Positions 36,757-43,511 of a stretch of 64,000 nt of DNA are shown here, piece after piece. Below the pieces are notes generated by a model. The model searched no databases. It was given only the letters and a program-made list of their open reading frames with translations, and had not been told where the DNA came from. A program made the position numbers and the translations under genes. Origin of the DNA: an uncultured Gammaproteobacteria bacterium (lineage in GTDB: Bacteria; Pseudomonadota; Gammaproteobacteria; PS1; Pseudothioglobaceae); the NCBI GenBank assembly GCA_902556205.1, contig CACDVH010000004.1:1-64000 (forward strand), written 5' to 3'. Within the stretch, counting starts at the first letter, position 1. Every line of letters starts with the position of its first letter.

Positions 36757-37431
36757 ATGATAACTAATCTTGAAATCTGCATAGACAGCTGCTTTGGAAT
36801 TGATGCGGCTGTTGAGGGAGGTGCTGACCGAATTGAACTCTGCAGTTCATTAAAGTTCGGCGGATTAACCCCATCATTAGATGTTTTAAAACTTGCCTCA
36901 GAGTGCGACATTCCATCAAGATCAATGATCAGGCCTAGAAAAGGCAACTTTATTTATTCTTCTGAAGAATTAAAACAAATGCAAGGTGATATCGATATGG
37001 TTCGATCTTTCAATATTGAGGGTGTTGTGTTTGGCGCGACATTACCTAATGGTAGTCTTGATCAAGATCTTTTAGAAAAATTAATTTCTAATTCTAATAA
37101 TTTAAAAAAAACCCTTCATAGAGCTGTAGATACAATGCATAAAACAATTGAATCTGTTCAGGTGGGCATTGAGCTAGGTTTTGATACTATTTTGTCATCA
37201 GGAGGAGAGAAGAGCGCTTTTGAGGGATTATCAGTTTTGTCTGACATGAAATTGCTAGCGTCTGGAAAAATTGAAGTGATGCCAGGATCAGGAATCAACT
37301 CTATAACTGCTAAAAAAATACTCAATAGCCATCACTTTGATTGGATCCATTCATCCTGCTCTATTCAAAAAAATGCTGATAGATATACTGATGTTGAGTC
37401 TATAAAGAGTCTTAAAAATGCGATTAGTTAG
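36757..37431 (+). CDS. cutC: CutC family protein
   Basis: TIM-barrel protein of the CutC family, 224 aa, named for a proposed role in copper homeostasis that remains uncertain. Conserved starts: LEICIDSCFGIDAAVEGGADRIELCSSLKFGGLTPS, then RSMIRPRKGNF, LHRAVDTMHK and a late VMPGSGIN. No copper ATPase or chaperone adjoins it. Its last codons overlap the start of the GT51 transglycosylase gene by 14 bp. Confidence 0.93.
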   Translation: MITNLEICIDSCFGIDAAVEGGADRIELCSSLKFGGLTPSLDVLKLASECDIPSRSMIRPRKGNFIYSSEELKQMQGDIDMVRSFNIEGVVFGATLPNGSLDQDLLEKLISNSNNLKKTLHRAVDTMHKTIESVQVGIELGFDTILSSGGEKSAFEGLSVLSDMKLLASGKIEVMPGSGINSITAKKILNSHHFDWIHSSCSIQKNADRYTDVESIKSLKNAIS

Positions 37432-38086
37432 CAAAAGGTACTTAAAGAGTTTAGCCATTCTTTTATTACTCCTTTTGACTTTTTATATTTTTCAATTAAA
37501 TAGCAAAGTTAAGGCTGAATTTTCAAATCCACTAAAGCCTCTAAAAAATGTTACTCAGATTCAGTATTCGCTTGACAATTATCCAAAAGATTTAATTAAT
37601 ATGTTGCTTCTGGTTGAGGATCAATCTTTTTACTCACATTATGGCGTCGACTTTAAAGAGATCGCTAGAGTTCTCTATGGTTATTTGTTTGAGGATAAAG
37701 CATTAAGAGGAGCCAGTACCATCTCTCAGCAGCTGATTAAAAACTCTTTATTATCAAGAGAAAAAACCTTATCCAGAAAATCAGAAGAAGCCCTGATGGC
37801 AATTCTTTTGGAGGTGTCTTTTGAGAAAGATTTAATTCTTGAGAGGTATATGAATACGGTATATTTAGCTCAAAAAGGGGATGAAGCTTTCCATGGCTTT
37901 GCAAGTGGAAGTCTTTTTTACTTTAATAAAAATGTTGAAGATTTGAGTTTAGAGGAAATGGCAACCCTTGTTGCTTTATTGAAAGGACCTTCATACTATA
38001 ACCCGGATAACTTTCCTGAGAGACTTAATAAACGCATCAACATGATTTTGTCGATGAATAATAAATACAAGAGAATTATAAATTGA
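37418..38086 (+). CDS. Monofunctional peptidoglycan glycosyltransferase (GT51)
   Basis: 222 aa. One N-terminal membrane anchor (about residues 10-28, LAILLLLLLTFYIFQL) and a periplasmic GT51 domain that polymerises lipid II into glycan strands. First catalytic Glu in LLLVEDQSFYSHYGVDF; then RGASTISQQLIKN; second Glu in DLILERYMNTVYLAQ; and LEEMATLVALLKGPSYYNP. No transpeptidase domain follows, as in MtgA, but the sequence differs enough from classic MtgA that I leave out the symbol. It overlaps cutC by 14 bp and tsaB by 4 bp. Confidence 0.88.
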   Translation: MRLVSKRYLKSLAILLLLLLTFYIFQLNSKVKAEFSNPLKPLKNVTQIQYSLDNYPKDLINMLLLVEDQSFYSHYGVDFKEIARVLYGYLFEDKALRGASTISQQLIKNSLLSREKTLSRKSEEALMAILLEVSFEKDLILERYMNTVYLAQKGDEAFHGFASGSLFYFNKNVEDLSLEEMATLVALLKGPSYYNPDNFPERLNKRINMILSMNNKYKRIIN

Positions 38087-38739
38087 ATATATTAGCGATA
38101 GATACATGCACAGAAATAGCATCCGTCACATTGTCAAATTCTGGAGATACTTTTAGTAGAGAGTTGTCTGGTATTGATAAAACCTCTGGACATATTTTAA
38201 AGCTTTGTGATGAGGTGTTTGAAGAGTCACAATTGCAACTCAGAGAGGTTGATTTAATTTCATATTCTCAGGGTCCTGGCTCATTTACTGGGGTTAGAAT
38301 GTGTATTGGCGTAGTTCAAGGATTATCTTTGTCAATGGAGATTCCTACCATGGGTTTTACAACATTAGAACTGGTTGGGTTTGGCGCGTCACAAATTCTA
38401 AAATCAAACAAAATAGCTATTGCATTAGATGCCAGAATGGGCGAGGTTTATTGGGCAACTTTTGTTGATGGGTTGGTAGGTAATATGAAAATATGTTGCC
38501 CTGAAGAAGCTGATCATTTAGATCCTAGTTTTGTTGGGGTTGGAAGTGGCTGGAGAGCGTACAGTGAAAAATTAAAACTCGCATCGAATATTACTGATAT
38601 TGATCTAACAATCAAACCAGAATCGTCAGTACTAATAGAATTATCACTTAGGGCAATGAATACTGGTCTAAAGGGAACTTTGGAACTTCCAAAGCCTATC
38701 TATTTACGAAACAATGTGGCCAAAAAATCATTAAAATAA
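38083..38739 (+). CDS. tsaB: tRNA threonylcarbamoyladenosine synthesis protein TsaB
   Basis: 218 aa. TsaB is the inactive paralog of TsaD that scaffolds the TsaD-TsaB-TsaE complex making t6A37 in ANN-reading tRNAs. The ASKHA-type N-terminus is NILAIDTCTEIASVTL, and SQGPGSFTGVRMCIGVVQGLSL is the TsaB signature. It starts with TTG overlapping the previous stop by 4 bp. The C-terminal third is short of strong motifs, as usual. Confidence 0.92.
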   Translation: MNILAIDTCTEIASVTLSNSGDTFSRELSGIDKTSGHILKLCDEVFEESQLQLREVDLISYSQGPGSFTGVRMCIGVVQGLSLSMEIPTMGFTTLELVGFGASQILKSNKIAIALDARMGEVYWATFVDGLVGNMKICCPEEADHLDPSFVGVGSGWRAYSEKLKLASNITDIDLTIKPESSVLIELSLRAMNTGLKGTLELPKPIYLRNNVAKKSLK

Positions 38740-38765
38740 GTCCTTTTTTGTAACTGCATATATTT

Positions 38766-39503
38766 ATGTGGAAATGGATTCAAAGGCAGGCCTCCCCAAA
38801 GGTTTTTTATCAGACTTGCAATAGACTAGTTCCTTGGTTTTTTTGGCCTTTTATAACTTTACTAATAGTTGGTTTATATTGGTCTCTAGTTATCTCGCCT
38901 GCGGATTACCAACAGGGTGATGGCTATAGAATAATTTTTATTCATGTTCCAAGCGCCATACTTTCAATGATGGTTTATGCTGTGATGGCGATTGCTGGCA
39001 GTATTGGACTTATTTGGCAGATTAAGATGGCTGAGGTAGTTGCAAAAGTTTCAGCGCCAATTGGAGCTGGATTTACAGTTATTGCTTTGGCGACTGGTGC
39101 AATATGGGGCAAACCTATGTGGGGCGCATGGTGGGTGTGGGATGCAAGGCTGACCTCGGAACTTGTTTTGCTATTTTTATACTTGGCCTATATGTCCTTG
39201 AACAGTGCATTTGATAATCCTAGAACAGCGGCTAAATCAAGCTCAATTCTTGCTATCGTTGGCCTCATTAATCTGCCCATAATTCATTATTCTGTGAAAT
39301 GGTGGAATACACTTCACCAAGGTTATTCTGTTGGTACTGGTGGCATCAAAGATCCTAATATGCAGATTGCATTAGCCCTTATGTTTGTGGCATCAATTTT
39401 ACTTTATGCGCTATTGGTCTCAATCAAGGCAAGAACCGAGGTGCTCATTCGTGAGCAAAACTCTCGATGGGTTGAAGAGGAAGTAAGGAGTTTAATGTCA
39501 TGA
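38766..39503 (+). CDS. ccmC: Cytochrome c maturation heme handler CcmC
   Basis: Inner-membrane protein of 245 aa with six helices that delivers heme to CcmE in system I cytochrome c maturation. The Trp-rich periplasmic loop WGKPMWGAWWVWDARLT is diagnostic, flanked by the two conserved His loops (FIHVPSA; HYSVKWWNTLHQG). No ccmA or ccmB precedes it; tsaB is upstream instead. It overlaps the small ccmD by 4 bp (ATGA). Confidence 0.97.
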   Translation: MWKWIQRQASPKVFYQTCNRLVPWFFWPFITLLIVGLYWSLVISPADYQQGDGYRIIFIHVPSAILSMMVYAVMAIAGSIGLIWQIKMAEVVAKVSAPIGAGFTVIALATGAIWGKPMWGAWWVWDARLTSELVLLFLYLAYMSLNSAFDNPRTAAKSSSILAIVGLINLPIIHYSVKWWNTLHQGYSVGTGGIKDPNMQIALALMFVASILLYALLVSIKARTEVLIREQNSRWVEEEVRSLMS

Positions 39504-39670
39504 CTATGGTAGAGTTTTTTTCTTTTCTTCCCTATGGTAAATATGCATTCTATGTATGGCTTGCTTATGGCGTTTCTGCATTAACAATCATTACTCTTTT
39601 TGCTACTGCAAGGCGTAATCACTTAAATACTTTATCGTCTCTATCAAATAAATATTCAAGAATTAAATGA
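39500..39670 (+). CDS. ccmD: CcmD small membrane protein (missing from ORF track)
   Basis: 56 aa, too short for the supplied track. Translation begins MTMVEFFSFLPYGKYAFYVW and ends NKYSRIK. One membrane helix (about residues 15-36) is preceded by the FLPYGKYAFYVW motif typical of CcmD and followed by a basic cytoplasmic ARRNH. CcmD helps release holo-CcmE from CcmABC. Position between ccmC and ccmE, with 4-bp ATGA overlaps at both ends, makes the call firm. Confidence 0.93.
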   Translation: MTMVEFFSFLPYGKYAFYVWLAYGVSALTIITLFATARRNHLNTLSSLSNKYSRIK

Positions 39671-40113
39671 CAAAAAGACATAATCGAATGATGCTAGTTG
39701 GGCTTCTTGTGTCTGGAGTTTTTTTGGCTGGATATTTAGGAATCAAAGCTTTTAGTGAAAACTTATTATATTTCTATACACCCTCAGATATTATGACTGG
39801 AAAAGCCCCTAAAGATAAAAGTTTTAGAGTTGGAGGTCTAGTTGAGGATGGGAGTGTAGAGAGGGATGGGATGCTCGTCAAATTTTCTGTAACTGATAAC
39901 TTAGAAACAATTGAGGTCTCTTATGAGGGCATATTGCCTGATCTTTTTAGAGAAGGGCAAGGTGTTGTTGCTTCAGGTTCACTTATCAATAAATGCGTCA
40001 GGTGGACCTGTATTAATACCTTTAATGCAACTCAAGTTCTAGCAAAGCATGATGAGAACTACATGCCACCTGAGGTTGCAGCAGCACTCGAATCCTTAGA
40101 GGCAAAAGAATGA
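39667..40113 (+). CDS. ccmE: Heme chaperone CcmE
   Basis: 148 aa. N-terminal membrane anchor (about residues 8-26) and a periplasmic OB-fold domain that carries heme covalently on a histidine. The heme site VLAKHDENYMPPEV has His128 and Tyr132, the classic HxxxY type. Before it the sequence contains INKCVRWTCINTF with Cys110 and Cys115, a cysteine pair that I do not recall in the usual CcmE sequence and that could form a disulfide near the heme site. Starts by ATGA overlap with ccmD; ccmG overlaps its end. Confidence 0.95.
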   Translation: MTKRHNRMMLVGLLVSGVFLAGYLGIKAFSENLLYFYTPSDIMTGKAPKDKSFRVGGLVEDGSVERDGMLVKFSVTDNLETIEVSYEGILPDLFREGQGVVASGSLINKCVRWTCINTFNATQVLAKHDENYMPPEVAAALESLEAKE

Positions 40114-40631
40114 ACAAGATAGTGCCTCTATTAGTTTTTTTGGTGATTGGTATTTTTTTATTTTTAAGTTTAAATTCTAACCCAAATAAGCTCCCTTCAC
40201 CCCTAGTTGGTAAGATTGTTCCAGAAATTGAAGGTGCTGATTTTTATACCAATGAAGCTGTTAAATTAAATAATCTTACTGGCGGTCAGCTTTCACTTAT
40301 TAACGTATGGGCTTCATGGTGCATAACCTGTAGAAAAGAGCATCAGATGATTATGAATATTGCAAAAAATAACGATCTGAAGCTGATTGGGATTAATTAC
40401 AAAGACACTAGAAATGAGGGTGAGAATTATCTTAAGGTTATGGGAAATCCTTTCGATGAGATAATTTTTGATCCGAAAGGCCAAGTTGGAATGGAGCTTG
40501 GAGTTTATGCAACGCCAGAAACGTTTCTGATTAATAGAGAGGGCTTAATCATTCATAAGCATATTGGTGAGATTACTGAGAAAGATTGGATTGAAAATTT
40601 TTTGCCTCACTTAGATGCAACTGAAAGCTAA
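40110..40631 (+). CDS. ccmG: Thiol-disulfide protein CcmG/DsbE
   Basis: Membrane-anchored thioredoxin-fold protein, 173 aa, that reduces the heme-binding CxxCH of apocytochrome c or its partner CcmH. N-terminal helix at residues 5-22. Active site WASWCITCRKEH (Cys71, Cys74), and the cis-Pro loop GVYATPETFLINREG that typifies CcmG. It overlaps ccmE directly. In the usual order ccmF lies between ccmE and ccmG, so its absence here is notable, and no ccmH or ccmI follows. Confidence 0.93.
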   Translation: MNKIVPLLVFLVIGIFLFLSLNSNPNKLPSPLVGKIVPEIEGADFYTNEAVKLNNLTGGQLSLINVWASWCITCRKEHQMIMNIAKNNDLKLIGINYKDTRNEGENYLKVMGNPFDEIIFDPKGQVGMELGVYATPETFLINREGLIIHKHIGEITEKDWIENFLPHLDATES

Positions 40632-40684
40632 TTTTTTAATAGATTTTAGGCATTAATTTTTTCATTAAATTCCTTTAATGTGCA

Positions 40685-40712
40685 TTGACATAGGGGTTTA
40701 TAAATGGATAAT
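40685..40712 (+). promoter_or_regulatory. Predicted sigma-70 promoter of the HU gene
   Basis: TTGACA (perfect -35, 40685-40690), a 16-bp spacer and GATAAT (five of six, 40707-40712). Predicted start is near 40720, giving a leader of about 65 nt before the HU ATG, in which AAGGAG sits eight bases upstream. There is no other gene between ccmG and HU. Confidence 0.7.
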
Positions 40713-40783
40713 CAGATTTGATACTAAGAATTAATTCTTCTAGTTTCCAAATAAATTCTTTTTAAATTTAAGGAGTTAATATA

Positions 40784-41056
40784 ATGAATAAATCAGATTT
40801 AGTTTCAGCAATTGCTGATAACTCAGGTCTCTCTAAAGCAGATGCTGCTCGCGCTTTAGAAGCAACAACTAGTGCTATCTCTGGTGCACTAGCAAGTGGC
40901 AACTCAGTAGCCATTTCAGGTTTTGGTAGTTTTTTGGTTAGAGCACGTGCTGCGCGCACCGGTCGCAACCCTCAAACAGGTGCTGCTATTCAAATTTCAG
41001 CATCAAATGTACCTGCTTTTAAGGCAGGAAAATTATTAAAGGAATCTGTTAACTAA
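40784..41056 (+). CDS. hup: HU-family nucleoid protein
   Basis: 90 aa, the standard HU length. MNKSDLVSAIADNSGLSKADAARALEA gives the helical dimer core. The beta-arm is FGSFLVRARAARTGRNPQTGAAIQI with the intercalating-proline region and several arginines, and NVPAFKAGKLLKESVN is the C-terminal helix. HU bends DNA nonspecifically and compacts the nucleoid. Its own promoter precedes it and a strong terminator follows. The true IHF-alpha gene is elsewhere in the window (61.5 kb). Confidence 0.95.
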   Translation: MNKSDLVSAIADNSGLSKADAARALEATTSAISGALASGNSVAISGFGSFLVRARAARTGRNPQTGAAIQISASNVPAFKAGKLLKESVN

Positions 41057-41078
41057 ATAGATTTTTTGTTAGTATAAT
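41049..41078 (+). promoter_or_regulatory. Possible tRNA operon promoter nested at the HU terminator
   Basis: TTAACT (four of six) and a perfect TATAAT (41073-41078) are 18 bp apart. The predicted start, near 41085, lies inside the 5' arm of the HU terminator, so this transcript would lack most of that arm and escape the terminator. The GC-rich stretch right after the -10 (GCCCG) resembles the discriminators of stringently controlled tRNA promoters. Confidence 0.5.
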
Positions 41079-41113
41079 ATGCCCGATTCCTGATTAGATT
41101 CGGGCATTTTTTT
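41079..41113 (+). terminator. Rho-independent terminator of the HU gene
   Basis: ATGCCCGA pairs with TCGGGCAT around a 13-nt loop, followed by seven T. It ends one base before the tRNA-Val gene. Confidence 0.9.
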
Positions 41114-41114
41114 G

Positions 41115-41190
41115 GGGCGCTTAGCTCAGTTGGGAGAGCATCGCCCTTACAAGGCGAGGGTCACAAGTTCAAGTCTTGTAGCGCCCACCA
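41115..41190 (+). tRNA. tRNA-Val (anticodon UAC)
   Basis: Cloverleaf of 76 nt with encoded CCA. Acceptor GGGCGCT pairs with AGCGCCC. D-loop AGCTCAGTTGGGAGAGC, anticodon stem TCGCC/GGCGA around CTTACAA (anticodon TAC), variable loop, and TpsiC arm ACAAG-TTCAAGT-CTTGT. Followed 7 bp later by tRNA-Asp. Confidence 0.98.
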
Positions 41191-41197
41191 AGAAAAC

Positions 41198-41274
41198 GGA
41201 GCGGTAGTTCAGCTGGTTAGAATACCTGCCTGTCACGCAGGGGGTCGCGGGTTCGAATCCCGTCCGCTCCGCCA
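41198..41274 (+). tRNA. tRNA-Asp (anticodon GUC)
   Basis: 77 nt with encoded CCA. Acceptor GGAGCGG pairs with CCGCTCC; anticodon stem CCTGC/GCAGG around CTGTCAC (anticodon GTC); TpsiC arm GCGGG-TTCGAAT-CCCGT. G73 discriminator as expected for tRNA-Asp. Co-transcribed with tRNA-Val. Confidence 0.98.
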
Positions 41275-41285
41275 TTAATTCTTAA

Positions 41286-41314
41286 TTGTAAAAAATAAAG
41301 TGTTGAAGTACAAT
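41286..41314 (+). promoter_or_regulatory. Possible promoter of the DoeB-like gene inside the tRNA terminator
   Basis: TTGTAA (four of six) and TACAAT (five of six, 41309-41314) separated by 17 bp. The expected start, near 41321, lies within the 3' arm of the tRNA terminator, so the new transcript cannot form that hairpin. It would have a leader of about 20 nt before ATG 41343 and would exclude the ORF-track start at 41313. Confidence 0.4.
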
Positions 41315-41329
41315 GGCACTTTATTTTTT
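41290..41329 (+). terminator. Rho-independent terminator after the tRNA pair
   Basis: AAAAAATAAAGTG pairs perfectly over 13 bp with CACTTTATTTTTT around a 14-nt loop, the 3' arm itself supplying the T run. It follows tRNA-Asp by 15 bp and overlaps the extended ORF of the next gene. Confidence 0.8.
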
Positions 41330-41342
41330 GCCGTACTTATTC

Positions 41343-42332
41343 ATGAAAAAAAACCCAATTAGCTCTACAGTTGATTTTGAGAAAGATGGGGTTCAGCATG
41401 GTTATCTAAAACTACCTCATTCTCATGATGCTTCTGCCTGGGGTTCAATCGTTATTCCAATTACAGTTGCTAAAAATGGCAAAGGTCCAACAATTCTTCT
41501 AACAGGGGCAAACCATGGCGATGAGTATGAAGGGCCAATTGCATTGTTTGATTTAGCTAACCAGATAAAAGCAGATGAATTATCTGGCAGGGTAATCATT
41601 ATTCCAGGAATGAATTATCCAGCTTTTAAGGCCGGTAAGAGAACATCGCCAATTGATGGTGGAAATATGAATCGAGTTTTTCCTGGCAATCCAGAGGGAA
41701 CTTTTACTGAAAAAATTGCGGATTATTTCAACCAAACACTGCTGCCAATGGCTGATTTTGTCGTAGACTTTCATTCAGGTGGTAAGACGTTAGATTTCTT
41801 GCCATTTTGCTGTGCACATGTTTTGGATGATAAAGAGCAACAAGAAAAATGCATTGCAGCTATGAAGGCATTTAATGCACCTCATTCGGTGATGCTTTTA
41901 GAAATTGATGCGGTCAATATGTATGACACAGCTGCTGAAAATATGGGAAAAGTTTTTATCAGTACTGAGCTAGGTGGTGGAGGATCAACAACTGCTTATA
42001 CAGTCGAGATAGCTAAAAAAGGTATCAGAAACATTCTTCGTCACGCTGGGATAACAGAGGGCGATTTGGAAGTTGATGAAACACTCAATCTTGATATGCC
42101 CGATGATAACTGTTATATTTTTAGCGAGTCAACAGGGCTGGTTGAACACTGCGTAGATCTTGGAGATGAGGTTAAGTCTGGACAGCTGATTGCTAAAGTC
42201 CATAATATAGAACGGACAGGCTCTTATCCAGATGAATATCATGCAAAGATTGATGGGATATTTACAGGTAAACACTTCCCAGGCCTTGTTGTTAATGGTG
42301 ATTTCTTGGGCGTCATTGCAGTTCCAGTCTAA
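41343..42332 (+). CDS. DoeB-like N-acetyl-diaminobutyrate deacetylase (AstE/aspartoacylase family)
   Basis: Zinc carboxypeptidase-fold deacylase of the succinylglutamate desuccinylase/aspartoacylase superfamily. Zinc ligands are visible in TGANHGDEYEGP (H-x2-E) and FVVDFHSGG (later His). The segments MNRVFPGNPEGTFTEKIADYF and STELGGGGSTTAYTVEIAKKG resemble DoeB, the ectoine-degradation deacetylase, though other N-acyl substrates are possible and no ectoine genes adjoin. I use ATG 41343 (MKKNPISS, 329 aa); the track start at 41313 reads through the tRNA terminator. A threonine aldolase gene follows 14 bp later, suggesting an amino-acid catabolic operon. Confidence 0.8.
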   Translation: MKKNPISSTVDFEKDGVQHGYLKLPHSHDASAWGSIVIPITVAKNGKGPTILLTGANHGDEYEGPIALFDLANQIKADELSGRVIIIPGMNYPAFKAGKRTSPIDGGNMNRVFPGNPEGTFTEKIADYFNQTLLPMADFVVDFHSGGKTLDFLPFCCAHVLDDKEQQEKCIAAMKAFNAPHSVMLLEIDAVNMYDTAAENMGKVFISTELGGGGSTTAYTVEIAKKGIRNILRHAGITEGDLEVDETLNLDMPDDNCYIFSESTGLVEHCVDLGDEVKSGQLIAKVHNIERTGSYPDEYHAKIDGIFTGKHFPGLVVNGDFLGVIAVPV

Positions 42333-42346
42333 ATTAAGGAGATTCC

Positions 42347-43378
42347 ATGAACCCATTATTTGCATCAGATAACGTCACTAGCGCATGCCCAGAGGTTATG
42401 GATGCGCTGATTGAAGCGAACTCAGGAATTGCAGGATCTTACGGTGATGATGAATGGTCGTCAATATTAAAAACTACATTAACTAAAGTCTTTGAAACTG
42501 AAGTCGAGGTCTATTTGGCAGTTACAGGGACTGCATCTAATGCGCTAGCCCTCTCAGCACTAACGCCAGTCTTCGGAAAAATATACTGTCATGAGCTTTC
42601 TCATATAAATACGGATGAATGCGGTGCACCAGAGTTATTTACTGGTGGCGCTAAACTCAATCCTATGAGAAGTAGTAATGGAAGAATCAGTGCCAGTGAG
42701 CTGGATCAGATTGTGAGAGGGTCTGGAAATGTTCATGTCACCCAACCTTCAGTTGTCAGTATTACGCAGTCTTGTGAAACAGGAACAGTTTACCTATTAG
42801 AAGAAATTCAAGAAATATCAAAAATTGCTCATAAACACAAAATGAGTGTTCATATGGATGGAGCTCGTTTTGCTAATGCACTCGTATCTCTTAATGTTAG
42901 CCCAGCAGAGATGACCTGGAAGTCAGGCGTTGATGTCCTCACTTTAGGCGGCACAAAAAATGGCTGCCTTGCTGCAGAAGCAATTATATTTTTTAAACCT
43001 GAAATGGTTGGTAACTTCCCTTTCCTTCATAAGAGGTCTGGACAACTGCTATCTAAAATGCGTTTTATCTCCTCTCAGCTTAATGCTTATGTTTCAGATA
43101 ATGTTTGGATTAAAAATGCCAGGCATTCAAATGCAATGGCCAAGATATTAAGTGAGGGTTTAAATCATTTTTCTAATATTGATCTAGCCTATCCTACTCA
43201 ATCAAACGAGGTTTTTGTGCATCTACCTAGAGACGTTATAGATTATTTGAATAACTCTGGATATGATGTCAATGAAGAAGAGCTCGATGGAAAAGCTGTT
43301 AGGTTTGTAACTGCTTGGGATACAAAGTTGGATGATATTGAAAATCTTTTAGAAAAACTAGCTCAAAAATATCAATAA
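42347..43378 (+). CDS. ltaE: Low-specificity L-threonine aldolase
   Basis: PLP enzyme (fold type I) that splits threonine or allo-threonine to glycine and acetaldehyde. 343 aa. FASDNVTSACPEVMDAL and the N-terminal SYGDDEWS match the family. The PLP lysine is in TLGGTKNGCLAAEAIIF, and HMDGARFANALV supplies the aspartate facing the cofactor. AAGGAG lies before the ATG. It follows the DoeB-like gene, with which it is probably co-transcribed. Confidence 0.93.
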   Translation: MNPLFASDNVTSACPEVMDALIEANSGIAGSYGDDEWSSILKTTLTKVFETEVEVYLAVTGTASNALALSALTPVFGKIYCHELSHINTDECGAPELFTGGAKLNPMRSSNGRISASELDQIVRGSGNVHVTQPSVVSITQSCETGTVYLLEEIQEISKIAHKHKMSVHMDGARFANALVSLNVSPAEMTWKSGVDVLTLGGTKNGCLAAEAIIFFKPEMVGNFPFLHKRSGQLLSKMRFISSQLNAYVSDNVWIKNARHSNAMAKILSEGLNHFSNIDLAYPTQSNEVFVHLPRDVIDYLNNSGYDVNEEELDGKAVRFVTAWDTKLDDIENLLEKLAQKYQ

Positions 43379-43398
43379 AATTTCAGGTATAAAACTTA

Positions 43399-43427
43399 TT
43401 AAGATAGGTCACATAGCCTTGTATAAT
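43399..43427 (+). promoter_or_regulatory. Possible promoter of ppiD
   Basis: TTAAGA (four of six) and a perfect TATAAT (43422-43427) at 17-bp spacing. The predicted start, near 43434, gives an unusually long leader of about 78 nt before ppiD. A GCTTTTCAAAAGC palindrome directly follows the -10. Confidence 0.5.
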
Positions 43428-43511
43428 GCTTTTCAAAAGCTATTAGTGAGATTTAGTTTTATTAAATTCTTAGTGTAGCAATAACTTTAACAATATTGGT
43501 AAAAAATTATT

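Noticed and set aside
43428-43440. GCTTTTCAAAAGC as a terminator of ltaE
   Set aside because: Loop is too small for an RNA hairpin of this stem and no T run follows; at most a protein-binding palindrome.
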